A stretch of 64,000 bases of DNA, taken from Flavobacterium chryseum (GTDB taxonomy: Bacteria > Bacteroidota > Bacteroidia > Flavobacteriales > Flavobacteriaceae). Shown here one piece after another: positions 1-8,297 of the stretch; the first letter of the stretch is position 1; every line of letters begins with the position of its first letter. The translations under genes were made by a program, and so were the position numbers. A model generated the notes under the pieces. That model searched no databases, was not told the DNA's origin, and worked only from the letters and a program-made list of their open reading frames with translations. The stretch covers positions 186,001-250,000 of the forward strand of contig NZ_SNWW01000006.1 in NCBI RefSeq assembly GCF_004362015.1, written 5' to 3'.

Positions 1-923
1 GATTTGCTGACTACAATACTCTCAACAATCGCAGTAGGAATAATATCAAAAGAAAAATTTTGCTGATAAGCATCTGTACTTGGCAACACAATTCCGTCCA
101 TAACAGCCTGGTTCCATCTTTCTGCCATAGAACGTACTACAACATATTTATCACCAATTGTTGTTACACCAGTGATACGTTTAAGAGAACTTCCTACATC
201 TTTATCGGGTGTTCTTGCAATTTGTTCTGCAGAAATACCATCAGAAAACTGAGCCGCTTTTTTTTGCTGCAATAACATTCCCTGAACCGATGCTGTAGCT
301 TTTTTATAATCCTGAACAATTACCACTTCCTTTAGCGATTGAGTATCTTCTTTTAAAGAAACTACTAATGGTGTTTCTCCACCTTCGTTTACTCTTACAG
401 CAGTAACTTTTTGAGTTTGAAATGAAATCGCGCTGATCACAATCGTATATTCTCCGGGTTCAAGTTCTAAAACATAATTACCATCGATATCCGATTGTGT
501 TCCTAAACTAAGTTCTGCAATCATTACATTGACACCCGGTAACGAAAGTCCGTTTATGTCTACAACTTTACCTGTAATTTTTCCCTTCTTTTTTTTTTTC
601 GAAGCGTCCTTACTATTTACGGCTATATTATTTTCATTTCTTCTGAAATTTAAGTTGGTCATGTTTTGCAAATCACTCAAAATTTCATCAATCGAAACAT
701 TTTCTTTTTTTAATGTTACAAGCGGCACAGTAAGATCAAGATCTTTTTGATAAATAAACTGATAAGGTGTGCGCGATTTTAAATTATCGATAATTTTTTG
801 CGGCGAAGAATTTTTAAAATCAACCGATACTGTTCCGGTTTGCGAATAAATGGTGTTTGTTCCGAAGAAAACTCCGAAAAATAAAATCCAAAAGGCAAAA
901 TGCCTGAAAAGATTATTGTTCAT
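1..923 (-). CDS. TonB-dependent receptor, N-terminal part (cut by window edge)
   Basis: About 308 codons are visible; the gene runs off the left edge. The ATG at 923 is followed by a hydrophobic signal peptide ending near YSQ. Next comes an STN (secretin/TonB short N-terminal) domain at about residues 28-85, with the phrase FKNSSPQKIIDNL. A lysine-rich linker leads to a carboxypeptidase-regulatory-like domain (about 103-185, GKVVDINGLSLPGVNV) and then the start of the plug (SLKRITGVTTIGDKYVVVR). The STN domain is the part that signals to FecR in this family, and the FecR and sigma genes lie just upstream on the same strand. The plug wording looks more like a FecA/CirA-type receptor than a SusC protein, and no SusD partner is visible because the 3' side is missing. 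The transported substrate cannot be told. Confidence 0.85.
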   Translation of the reverse strand, partial: MNNNLFRHFAFWILFFGVFFGTNTIYSQTGTVSVDFKNSSPQKIIDNLKSRTPYQFIYQKDLDLTVPLVTLKKENVSIDEILSDLQNMTNLNFRRNENNIAVNSKDASKKKKKGKITGKVVDINGLSLPGVNVMIAELSLGTQSDIDGNYVLELEPGEYTIVISAISFQTQKVTAVRVNEGGETPLVVSLKEDTQSLKEVVIVQDYKKATASVQGMLLQQKKAAQFSDGISAEQIARTPDKDVGSSLKRITGVTTIGDKYVVVRSMAERWNQAVMDGIVLPSTDAYQQNFSFDIIPTAIVESIVVSK

Positions 924-1069
924 AATTGATGATTGTTAGTGTATTAGAATTAATTTTAATATGATATTTAGGCTTACTATTATTTAAAAATTTGAATGAC
1001 GGTTCCTGTCCTATTCAAATCCGTTAATACAGATTCAAATAAGATAATTGTAAAAATTATTTCATCGTT

Positions 1070-1918
1070 TTATTTGCTAATCAGGTACGTGTTGTTTCCT
1101 GTCGACTGAATTTTAATTTCAAGTGCAAAAGCAATAGTTTGCAGCATTTCATACAAACCTTGTCTGGTATCGAGTGTTCCCTGCATTTTAAGATTTTTTA
1201 AATCTTCATCAAGATAATTGACCGAAAATGCATGATCTGATTTTAATTTGCTTAAAACTTCTTCAAGGCTTAAATCATCAACATAAATCAAAACCTTTTT
1301 CCAGTCCGGTTCAAAAACATTTGTTCTTTGTTTGTTTACCGTCGACGATTTTTCAGCATAAACTGCTTTGTAGCCTCTTACCAGCAAAACACTATTTTGA
1401 TTGGTTTCTACTTTTACTTTTCCGGTTCTGACATTTACTTCGGGTTCTTTATTACCGTAAGCTTTAATATTAAATGAAGTTCCTAAAACAGTAGTTTTAA
1501 TACTTCCTGAACTGATAATAAAAGGTCTTGACGGATCGCGTTTTACTTCAAAAAAAGCTTCCCCTTTTAAGGTTACGGTTCTTTCGTTTTTTAGAAAATG
1601 TGAAGGATATTCGAGTTCAGAATTTTCATTTAACCAGACACGTGTTCCATCAGGCAAAAACAACAGTCGTATGTCTTTATTAAATGTTTTGGTAGCCGTA
1701 ATTTCCTGTTTAGAAAAATTGGATTGAATAAAAGCATGATACGTGCTTATAGAAAGTATAAATACGGCACAGGCAACGGCCATCCAGTTATAAAGATTTT
1801 TGTACTTATCAATTGTAACCTTCCGTATATTATTCCACATACGGGCATTAGTTTCATCAGGAAGAATGCCTCTGTTTGGTATTGCGTTCCATTCTTCTCT
1901 TACTCTTTTAGACTTCAT
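1070..1918 (-). CDS. FecR-family anti-sigma factor
   Basis: This is an inner-membrane anti-sigma factor that should pass the signal from the STN domain of the outer-membrane receptor to the ECF sigma factor. The 282-residue protein starts at the ATG at 1918; an in-frame TTG three codons upstream is less likely. A cytoplasmic N-terminus of about 42 residues precedes one membrane segment (about 43-62). The periplasmic FecR domain follows (DGTRVWLNENSELEYPSHF, then TGEAFF-like LKGEAFFEVKRDPSRPFII). The C-terminal DUF4974 domain (about 215-282, DDLSLEEVLSKLKSDHAFSV) resembles an STN fold. It lies between the sigma gene (220 bp upstream) and the receptor (147 bp downstream), the usual order for cell-surface signalling in Bacteroidota. 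Confidence 0.93.
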   Translation of the reverse strand: MKSKRVREEWNAIPNRGILPDETNARMWNNIRKVTIDKYKNLYNWMAVACAVFILSISTYHAFIQSNFSKQEITATKTFNKDIRLLFLPDGTRVWLNENSELEYPSHFLKNERTVTLKGEAFFEVKRDPSRPFIISSGSIKTTVLGTSFNIKAYGNKEPEVNVRTGKVKVETNQNSVLLVRGYKAVYAEKSSTVNKQRTNVFEPDWKKVLIYVDDLSLEEVLSKLKSDHAFSVNYLDEDLKNLKMQGTLDTRQGLYEMLQTIAFALEIKIQSTGNNTYLISK

Positions 1919-2138
1919 TACAATCAATAATTAATAGTGAAAATTACAGGCGAATCTTCTCGATTCAACTACATTAGATTTCGACTCTTTTAAATATCAC
2001 GGGGCAACATTAGTATTAACGTTTTCTTAATGTAAAGGAAGATTTACTTAACCTTGGTCGAAAGGCAAAAAGAAGATTATGTAGTTGAACAGCGTTACTA
2101 TAATTGTGATAGCTAGCTGTTTTATTGATGTAAAGAAC

Positions 2139-2717
2139 TTACGAAATTATTTCTGACTGACTTATAAAGAATAAGGCAAACCAATACAATTCATGATTTT
2201 TTACAGAATGCTTTTTGAGAAATTGGAGTGTTTTCGAAATTTGATTTGCCACAGCACTTGGCGACATATCCATTTCCTGCGCTATTTCTTTGTAACTGCG
2301 GTCTTCAAATTTATGAAGGTTGAATATTTTTCTTCTTTTTTCAGGGATTTTATTTAGAAGATATTCTATTTTTTCCAATTTTGCATTGATTTCATCGTCA
2401 GGTTCTAACGGGCTGTCGAGTTCCTTTATCAACTGATCATTTTCGAATGAAAAGATTCTGTTTTGCTTTTTATACCATTTTGAGATTTCCTGTTTTGAAC
2501 TTTTAAACAAAATGGCTTCTAAGTCTACATTTGGGTCTAATTTTGTTCTGTATTTCCAAAGGTGAATGAAAACATTTTGTGTCACATCTTCAGAATCAGC
2601 CAATTGCGCTGTATATTTTTTCACAAAACAAAAGACTTTAAAATGATACAAATCATAGATTTCTTTAAAGCAAGAATCATCTCCAGCACGTAACCTTATT
2701 ACCAAATTAGAACTCAT
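2139..2717 (-). CDS. ECF-type RNA polymerase sigma-70 factor
   Basis: A 192-residue ECF sigma factor with the two domains of the family: region 2 (about residues 8-75, GDDSCFKEIYDLYHFKVFCF and DSEDVTQNVFIHLWKY) and region 4 (about 115-170, with the HTH RSYKEIAQEMDMSPSAVANQ). It should recruit polymerase to the FecR and receptor genes directly downstream once the FecR protein releases it. The last 20 or so residues are unusually hydrophobic (YWFALFFISQS) for a cytoplasmic sigma factor; this could help tether it near FecR, but that is a guess. The ATG at 2717 is the first start and the protein has the normal family length. Confidence 0.93.
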   Translation of the reverse strand: MSSNLVIRLRAGDDSCFKEIYDLYHFKVFCFVKKYTAQLADSEDVTQNVFIHLWKYRTKLDPNVDLEAILFKSSKQEISKWYKKQNRIFSFENDQLIKELDSPLEPDDEINAKLEKIEYLLNKIPEKRRKIFNLHKFEDRSYKEIAQEMDMSPSAVANQISKTLQFLKKHSVKNHELYWFALFFISQSEIIS

Positions 2718-2943
2718 ATTGCAATTTTAATTGTTAAAGAAGACCCTTACAAAAGTATAATAAACACTTATTGATATTTTTACGATTTGGTCATTTAATA
2801 ATTTATTAATATTGCGCTATGTTTTGTGAACTTTTACTGTTTTTAAAATGATTCTGTCGTTTGAAATCGATAATCTATCAAAATAATGATTAAAATTGAT
2901 AACCGTTTAAACGTATTATTTTTTCACGCAGATTGAGCAGATT

Positions 2944-2975
2944 TAATCTTTTAATCTTTTAATCTTTTAATCTTT
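2944..2975. repeat. Short tandem repeat, 4 x 8 bp (taatcttt)
   Basis: Four perfect copies of taatcttt lie in the gap between the sigma gene and the MFS pseudogene. Just before it (about 2922-2942) is a fragment with cacgcagatt, which matches the arm of the larger inverted repeat at 46496-46583. The rest of 2718-2979 shows no gene. Confidence 0.8.
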
Positions 2976-2979
2976 CACT

Positions 2980-4379
2980 TTACATATATCCACCGCCATC
3001 TGTTTTATTTAATCTTGAAAAAGTGATACTTGACAGAATAGTAAAAATGGCCAGAATTATAAATGTATATTGAAATGCTTTTGTTTTATCTATCTCAAAA
3101 ATACCCGATTGAAATAACGAAAGTACCAAACTTGCCACCGATACTCCAAAACTTACCGAAAGCTGCTGCATGATCACCAACATTGTATTTCCTCCGCTTG
3201 CCGTATCCTGATCTAAATCTGCAAGCGTAATCGTATTCATCGCCGACATTTGTATAGAGGTAAAAACGCCATAGAAAACCATCAATATTATGTAATAAAC
3301 AATTGGTGTATCGCGCTCGACAAAACCAAGAATAATTAAAAAATAATTCCCAATAATATTGTATTACTAATTAGTACAGTTCTGTATCCGAAAAAGGTAA
3401 TGATTCGCACCATAAAAGGTTTTACAGCAACATTTGCCAGCGCAGAAGGCAATAACAATAATCCTGATACCGAAGCCGAATAACCAAAACTGGTCTGCAA
3501 CATTAGCGGTAACAACAATGGTAATCCGCCAATTCCTAATCGTGTTACTAAACTTCCGGTTAAGCCTATTTTTAATGTTCTTATATTCAGAAGTCTTAAA
3601 TCGATAATAGGTTTTTCTGTTTTTTTGTAATGAATAAAATAAAACAGCGAAAGTAATCCCGATAAAAACAGAAGCCCCAGAATTAGCATCATGTGCGTTC
3701 TTCCGCTGCCAATAAGTTCGAGAACCATCGTAATAAAGATTAGAGCCAGACTAAAATAAACCAATCCCCTAAAATCAAATCTTCCGACGGCATGTTTAAA
3801 ATTGGGCATGATTCTGTATGCCATCGAAATTCCGATTACTCCAATAGGAACATTCACTAAAAAAATCCAATGCCAGGAAAAATTATCCGAAAGAAAACCG
3901 CCTAAACTTGGTCCAACGACCATCCCTAACAAGCCAAAAACCGTAATGAAATTCATGGTTTTCAGCAGTTCGCTTTTAGGATATTGGTACAAAATAGCCA
4001 GCCTTGCGATGGGAACCATCATGGATGCGCCAATTGCCTGCAGAACCCGCGCGAGATTAAAGGTTCTTAAATCGACAGAAAGTGCGCAACATACAGAACC
4101 CGTTACAAATAAAAAAACAGCAATCATAAACATTGTTCTGGTACCAAACTTATCTGCCAGCCAGCCGGAAAGCGGAATAAACATAGCAAGTGTGAGCGTA
4201 TACGTCACAATAACCGAATGCATTTCTGTTGGTGAATATCCCATATCTTTTGCGATAGAAGGCAATGATGTATTAAGAATTGTACCGTCTAAAGACTGAA
4301 TAAACATTGCTACAGCAGTAACCCAAGGCAGCAGAGAAACTGCACTCTGTTCTTTTTTCTCTTCTGTTTTTTGAACCAT
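2980..4379 (-). pseudogene. DHA2-family MFS drug exporter, broken by a frameshift
   Basis: The gene would encode a 14-helix proton-driven exporter like EmrB. The first frame runs from the ATG at 4379 to a TAA at 3336-3338 (347 codons). It shows the family signatures LDGTILNTSLPSIAKDMG in helix 1, GWLADKFGTRTMF (motif A) and GPSLGGFLSDNFSWHWIFLV (motif C of DHA2 proteins). The remaining helices continue without interruption in another frame down to 2980 (SGGNTMLVIMQQLSVSFGVS). The switch falls at a run of six A/T bases (3338-3343): one extra T on the coding strand would give a continuous protein of about 466 residues. Either the gene is inactivated or the run was misread or varies in length. 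No MFP or TolC partner gene is adjacent. Confidence 0.85.
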
Positions 4380-4429
4380 TTTTAATTGATTTATACGGGA
4401 AGGGCTTGTAAGTTTATAATTCAATAAAA

Positions 4430-4456
4430 TAAAAAACTCTCAACAATGTCGAGAGT
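4430..4456 (-). terminator. Rho-independent terminator after the phosphatase gene
   Basis: On the minus strand, stem ACTCTC/GAGAGT (4451-4456 with 4436-4441) is followed by a T-rich run. It lies 57 bp after the stop of the phosphatase fusion and separates it from the exporter pseudogene. Confidence 0.7.
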
Positions 4457-4512
4457 ATTTATTTGAAACCACAAGTTAAGTAAAACTATTTGAATTTAAA
4501 ATATAAAAAGAA

Positions 4513-6336
4513 TTACTTCGCGTTAAGTACTTCCATAATCTTAGTATAAATGGCTGTGTTTTGATAAACCCCGGAAAAATTATGAGCGCCCGGACCATAA
4601 GCAAAAACCGGAACCGGAACTGCAGTATGATCGTTTGTACTAAAACTTCCCTGAACGTAACCTTTTGTAATGTTTCCGTCTATTAATGAAAGTCCGCCCG
4701 TTTCATGATCGGCAGTTACAATTAAAAGTGTTTCAGGATTTTTATCTACAAATTCCATTGCTTGTCCTACCAATTTATCGAAGTCCAGCATTTCGCGAAC
4801 CACATATTCCAGGTTGTTTTTGTGTCCACCATAATCGATTTGTGCACCTTCGGCCATGATAAAAAACGGATTTTTTGTTGATGAAAAAGTCGTTGTTGCT
4901 TTTGCTAAAGATTTGGTTAAAAAATCTCCTCTTCCGTCTTTCATAGAAACAACCGCGGCATCTTCTAAAACAACAAATTTTGCATTTTTGATTGTGTCTA
5001 AACTGCTGAATTTATCCGAAAATGTATATCCTTTTTCCATCAAAACTTTAGATAAATCTTTTCCGTCTTTTCGTTTTCTGAATTCATTTTGTCCGCCTCC
5101 AATTAAAATATCTGATGGATTTGCTAAAAAATCATTCGCAATTGGTTCGCTGTAACTTCTCTCTGGCTGGTGTGCGTAAAAAGCCGCCGGCGTTGCATCG
5201 GTAATATTTCCTGCAGAAATAATGGCTGTTTTGTAATTTTTCTTAGCCAATTGTTGTGTTATTAATTCTAAAGGTTTTCCGTTTTCATCAACGCTAATAA
5301 ACCTGTTATTGGTTTTATGTCCCGTTGCCATTGCTGTTGCTCCGGCTGCAGAATCTGTAATATAACTATCTGAAGCTTTGGTAATAGAAAGTCCCTGTGT
5401 TGGAATATTGAAAAGGCTTAATTGTCCTTTATTAGCCGTATAACCAGAATAAATCTGCGTTAATCCCATTCCGTCACCAATTAGGAGAATAACATTTTTA
5501 GGTTTCTTTTTGGCAAATGCCGATGGATTTTTAGGAACGTAAGCCTGATGAAATACTGTATTTTGATAGAAAGTTGATTTGATATTGTTGATGAAATGCG
5601 TTAATTCTGAAACAGTATCTGTCCCAATAAAATCAACTTTTAAATTCATCAGCGTCATCCAGGTATTTACATTATCCTGCGTTGCCCAAAATCTAATTTT
5701 TTTGTTTTGATCGTGAACTTTCTTAATTATCGATTGAATTTTTTCTAAATCGGTTTGGGTTAAAACTCCTTTGCCGTTCCAAACTGTAAGCTGTCCTAAA
5801 TCTTCGCTGATCATTTCAACGCGCGCTAATTGTTCCGGAGAATAATTTTCGTTGAGTCTTCCATCAAAATAAATAAATTCAGGATAATCTTTGTATTGTT
5901 CCGGCGAAGGCCTGTTTCCTGAAATAACTACTTTAATATTTTTATTAGAGATGATTTCCGGATACGTTTTTAATTGTTGGGCAATTAATTTTAGCGTAGC
6001 ATTGGCATCAGATTTAATGTCGATCATTAAAATCAAAGGCTTATTGCTCGCGTATGCTTTTCCTTCTAAATGCTTTAACTTAGAAGCTAAAGGATCGAGA
6101 TATAAATTTTTAAGTGTGTTTTGCGGCGCAATGTCTTTGAAATTATGAGCAACAAAAAGCTCGTTATTTACTATAAAAACATCGGCTTCGATTACACCGG
6201 TTTCGTTAGAATAAGCGCCATAAAACGGAAGCGCGCTGGCATAATCATTGTGCGAATGAATGTTCGATGAACTGTATTCCTGCGCTTGTGCAAACAGGAA
6301 AAATTGGAGGCAAAAAAGGGTGATTATTTTTTTCAT
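4513..6336 (-). CDS. Secreted fusion: glycerophosphodiesterase-like domain + alkaline phosphatase
   Basis: The 607-residue protein has an N-terminal signal peptide (cleavage probably after FAQAQ, about residue 19). Residues about 22-255 form a PI-PLC/GDPD-like barrel: His-Asn-Asp at 29-31 (HSHNDY), the EAD motif at 50-52 and a matching AHN at 64-65. Residues about 278-605 are an alkaline phosphatase of the PhoA type. They carry metal-binding GDGMG (287-291), the nucleophile Ser329 in TDSAAGATA, and the metal-binding TADHETGG near residue 545. One protein could therefore cut a glycerophosphodiester and then release phosphate from the product in the periplasm or outside the cell. A SusCD pair lies upstream on the same strand, but a hairpin and repeats intervene, so co-transcription is doubtful. 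Substrate specificity is not shown by the sequence. Confidence 0.88.
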   Translation of the reverse strand: MKKIITLFCLQFFLFAQAQEYSSSNIHSHNDYASALPFYGAYSNETGVIEADVFIVNNELFVAHNFKDIAPQNTLKNLYLDPLASKLKHLEGKAYASNKPLILMIDIKSDANATLKLIAQQLKTYPEIISNKNIKVVISGNRPSPEQYKDYPEFIYFDGRLNENYSPEQLARVEMISEDLGQLTVWNGKGVLTQTDLEKIQSIIKKVHDQNKKIRFWATQDNVNTWMTLMNLKVDFIGTDTVSELTHFINNIKSTFYQNTVFHQAYVPKNPSAFAKKKPKNVILLIGDGMGLTQIYSGYTANKGQLSLFNIPTQGLSITKASDSYITDSAAGATAMATGHKTNNRFISVDENGKPLELITQQLAKKNYKTAIISAGNITDATPAAFYAHQPERSYSEPIANDFLANPSDILIGGGQNEFRKRKDGKDLSKVLMEKGYTFSDKFSSLDTIKNAKFVVLEDAAVVSMKDGRGDFLTKSLAKATTTFSSTKNPFFIMAEGAQIDYGGHKNNLEYVVREMLDFDKLVGQAMEFVDKNPETLLIVTADHETGGLSLIDGNITKGYVQGSFSTNDHTAVPVPVFAYGPGAHNFSGVYQNTAIYTKIMEVLNAK

Positions 6337-6382
6337 TGAAATAGGGTTATTCGTTTAAATTCTTCGCAATTAATAAGCAGTT

Positions 6383-6532
6383 TTTGTCATTCCGAGGAAC
6401 GAGGAATCTCCGCACGATAATCGACAAAAATTGACGATCTAGATTGTAGCGTTTCTTGCGGAGATTCCTCGTTCCTCGGAATGACAAACTTCACTTTGAT
6501 TTCTATTCTTTTCAACGGATTGAAATCCGTTG
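6383..6532. repeat. REP-like palindromic intergenic element
   Basis: Perfect 32-bp arms at 6383-6414 and 6457-6488 (gtcattccgaggaacgagga and its complement) flank a 42-bp spacer. A second small palindrome (caacggat/atccgttg, 6513-6532) follows. Similar palindromes are widespread between genes in flavobacteria. It sits in the 400-bp gap between the susD gene and the phosphatase fusion; no ORF is seen there. Confidence 0.85.
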
Positions 6533-6571
6533 CTACAATATGGTTCGTTCCTCCGGAACTTTTTAAAACAT

Positions 6572-6599
6572 AAACCAGTCCTTAAACAAAGACTGGTTT
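6572..6599 (-). terminator. Terminator-like hairpin after susD
   Basis: Stem aaaccagtc/gactggttt (6572-6580, 6591-6599) lies 138 bp after the susD stop. The flanks are T/A-rich on both strands, so it may work in either direction. Confidence 0.6.
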
Positions 6600-6737
6600 T
6601 ATAATATTGTTATTTCTTAATTTTTAATTCTTAATTGGAAATTCTTTACAGCTGCAAGCTCAATCAAGCCTGCAGCGTAAAAAATAAAAAACAAACTAAA
6701 AAAACATTCACAATTAATAATTCACAATTAACAATTA

Positions 6738-8276
6738 CTATTTCCAGCCTTCATTTTGCCATAAAGCTCCTTTACTAACTGCGATTTCATCTGGTGGTAT
6801 TGGCCAAACATGGTGAATCAAAGGATTAAAATTACGTGCAGGATAAATTACGCTTCCGTCATAATGGTGTAATGGTTTGGCATAAGCATCTTTTGCATCA
6901 CCCCAACGTACTAAATCATAATGACGATCTGTCCACTCGCCTGCTAATTCGCAACGTCTTTCTCTTTTTAAATCGGTCATTGTTGTTCCCGAAAGATCAC
7001 CAAGACCTGCACGATGGCGAATCATATTGATTTCTGTATCTGCATTTTGGCCTTTCATTAATTTAGCTTCAGCCAACATTAAAATTACATCGGCATAACG
7101 CAAAAGCGGAACGTTTAAAGCGGTTGAAGGTTTATCTCCGTTTGCATTTACGTAACGAATATCAACGCCGCCAGAACCTGTTTTTGGATAACTAAACGGC
7201 TCCATGTATTTTTTAAACTGATAACCTGTTCTGTTGCTTGAACTTACAACGTGACTTCCTTCATTAAAAGTGACTACTTCTCCAAAATAAGTAAATTTGT
7301 CTCCTTTTTGTAAAATAGTCGCACTGCGTCTTTTATCAGTAGGATCATAGGTGTCAAATAATTCTTTTGTTGGATAAAAATTTCCCCAACCGTTGTAAAC
7401 TCCCCAACCTTTATCTTCTAAACAAACTCCGGGAAAAATAGAACCCAAAGATGTATTTTCTGCACTTGAAGTTACTGACCAAATATATTCTGTAGACCAG
7501 TTGTTCTGAATTTTAAATACATCTTCAAAATTATCAAGCAGTTTGTGTTTTCCACTTCCAACAATTAAGTTAGCATATTTAATAGCGTTGTCCCAGTCTT
7601 TTGCATACAAATAAGTTCTAACTAAATATCCCCACGCTGCTGTTTTGTGTGCACGTCCGTAATTGTCCGGTGTAAGCTCATTAAAATACGGTAATAAATC
7701 GGCTGCTTTAATTAAATCTGCAGCGATATAAGCATAGTTTTCACCAACGTTTTTAGCTCTCGGAACATATACATTTGTTGGGTCGTTTCTGTCCTGAATC
7801 GGAATTCCGGCGCGATCATCTCCATAGTGATAGGCTAATTCTAAATGCATTACGGCATGATTAAAATAAGCTTCTCCCAACATTGCATTTTTTGTTTTTT
7901 CGTCTAAAGGAATGTTTGGAATATTACGAATTACGTCGTTGCAACGTTTCATGATTTCATAATGCAGTCTCCAGATATCTTTCGTATCCGATTCCGATCC
8001 GTCAACAATAAAATTTTTGATACGTTCTGCATTTTGTCTTGGTTTTGTTCCGATATCGTCGCTGGCATTATTAAGCCAGAAAAAGCCACGACCGTACATA
8101 TTGTCATCTGAATATAAAGCATAAATTGCATTTACTCCCGCTTTTGCATCAGCCGGAGTTTTCCAGAAATTTCCGCTTGACGGAGCTCCCTGCGGAACAA
8201 CATCAAGTTCGCTTTCGCAAGCTGAAGTGCCTATTAAAAGCACAAAACTCAATAATAAAAGACTTAATTTTTTCAT
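6738..8276 (-). CDS. SusD/RagB-family outer-membrane nutrient-binding lipoprotein
   Basis: A 512-residue surface lipoprotein that should act as the lid of the SusC channel encoded just upstream (21-bp gap). The signal peptide ends in a lipobox with the lipidated Cys at residue 20 (LIGTSAC). The helical TPR-like body follows (SGNFWKTPADAKAGVNAIYA near 35-55). The conserved C-terminal SusD region contains LRYADVILMLAEA, RRCELAGEWTDRHYDLVRWG and a typical end (HHVWPIPPDEIAVSKGALWQ). The ligand cannot be predicted. Control by the sigma/FecR set upstream is likely, since its SusC partner has an STN domain. Confidence 0.95.
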   Translation of the reverse strand: MKKLSLLLLSFVLLIGTSACESELDVVPQGAPSSGNFWKTPADAKAGVNAIYALYSDDNMYGRGFFWLNNASDDIGTKPRQNAERIKNFIVDGSESDTKDIWRLHYEIMKRCNDVIRNIPNIPLDEKTKNAMLGEAYFNHAVMHLELAYHYGDDRAGIPIQDRNDPTNVYVPRAKNVGENYAYIAADLIKAADLLPYFNELTPDNYGRAHKTAAWGYLVRTYLYAKDWDNAIKYANLIVGSGKHKLLDNFEDVFKIQNNWSTEYIWSVTSSAENTSLGSIFPGVCLEDKGWGVYNGWGNFYPTKELFDTYDPTDKRRSATILQKGDKFTYFGEVVTFNEGSHVVSSSNRTGYQFKKYMEPFSYPKTGSGGVDIRYVNANGDKPSTALNVPLLRYADVILMLAEAKLMKGQNADTEINMIRHRAGLGDLSGTTMTDLKRERRCELAGEWTDRHYDLVRWGDAKDAYAKPLHHYDGSVIYPARNFNPLIHHVWPIPPDEIAVSKGALWQNEGWK

Positions 8277-8297
8277 TTTGTTCGTTTTATATTTTTT

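Noticed and set aside
3802..4299. A 165-codon plus-strand ORF opposite the exporter
   Set aside because: It is the reverse-strand shadow of a clear membrane protein gene and shows no recognisable domain.
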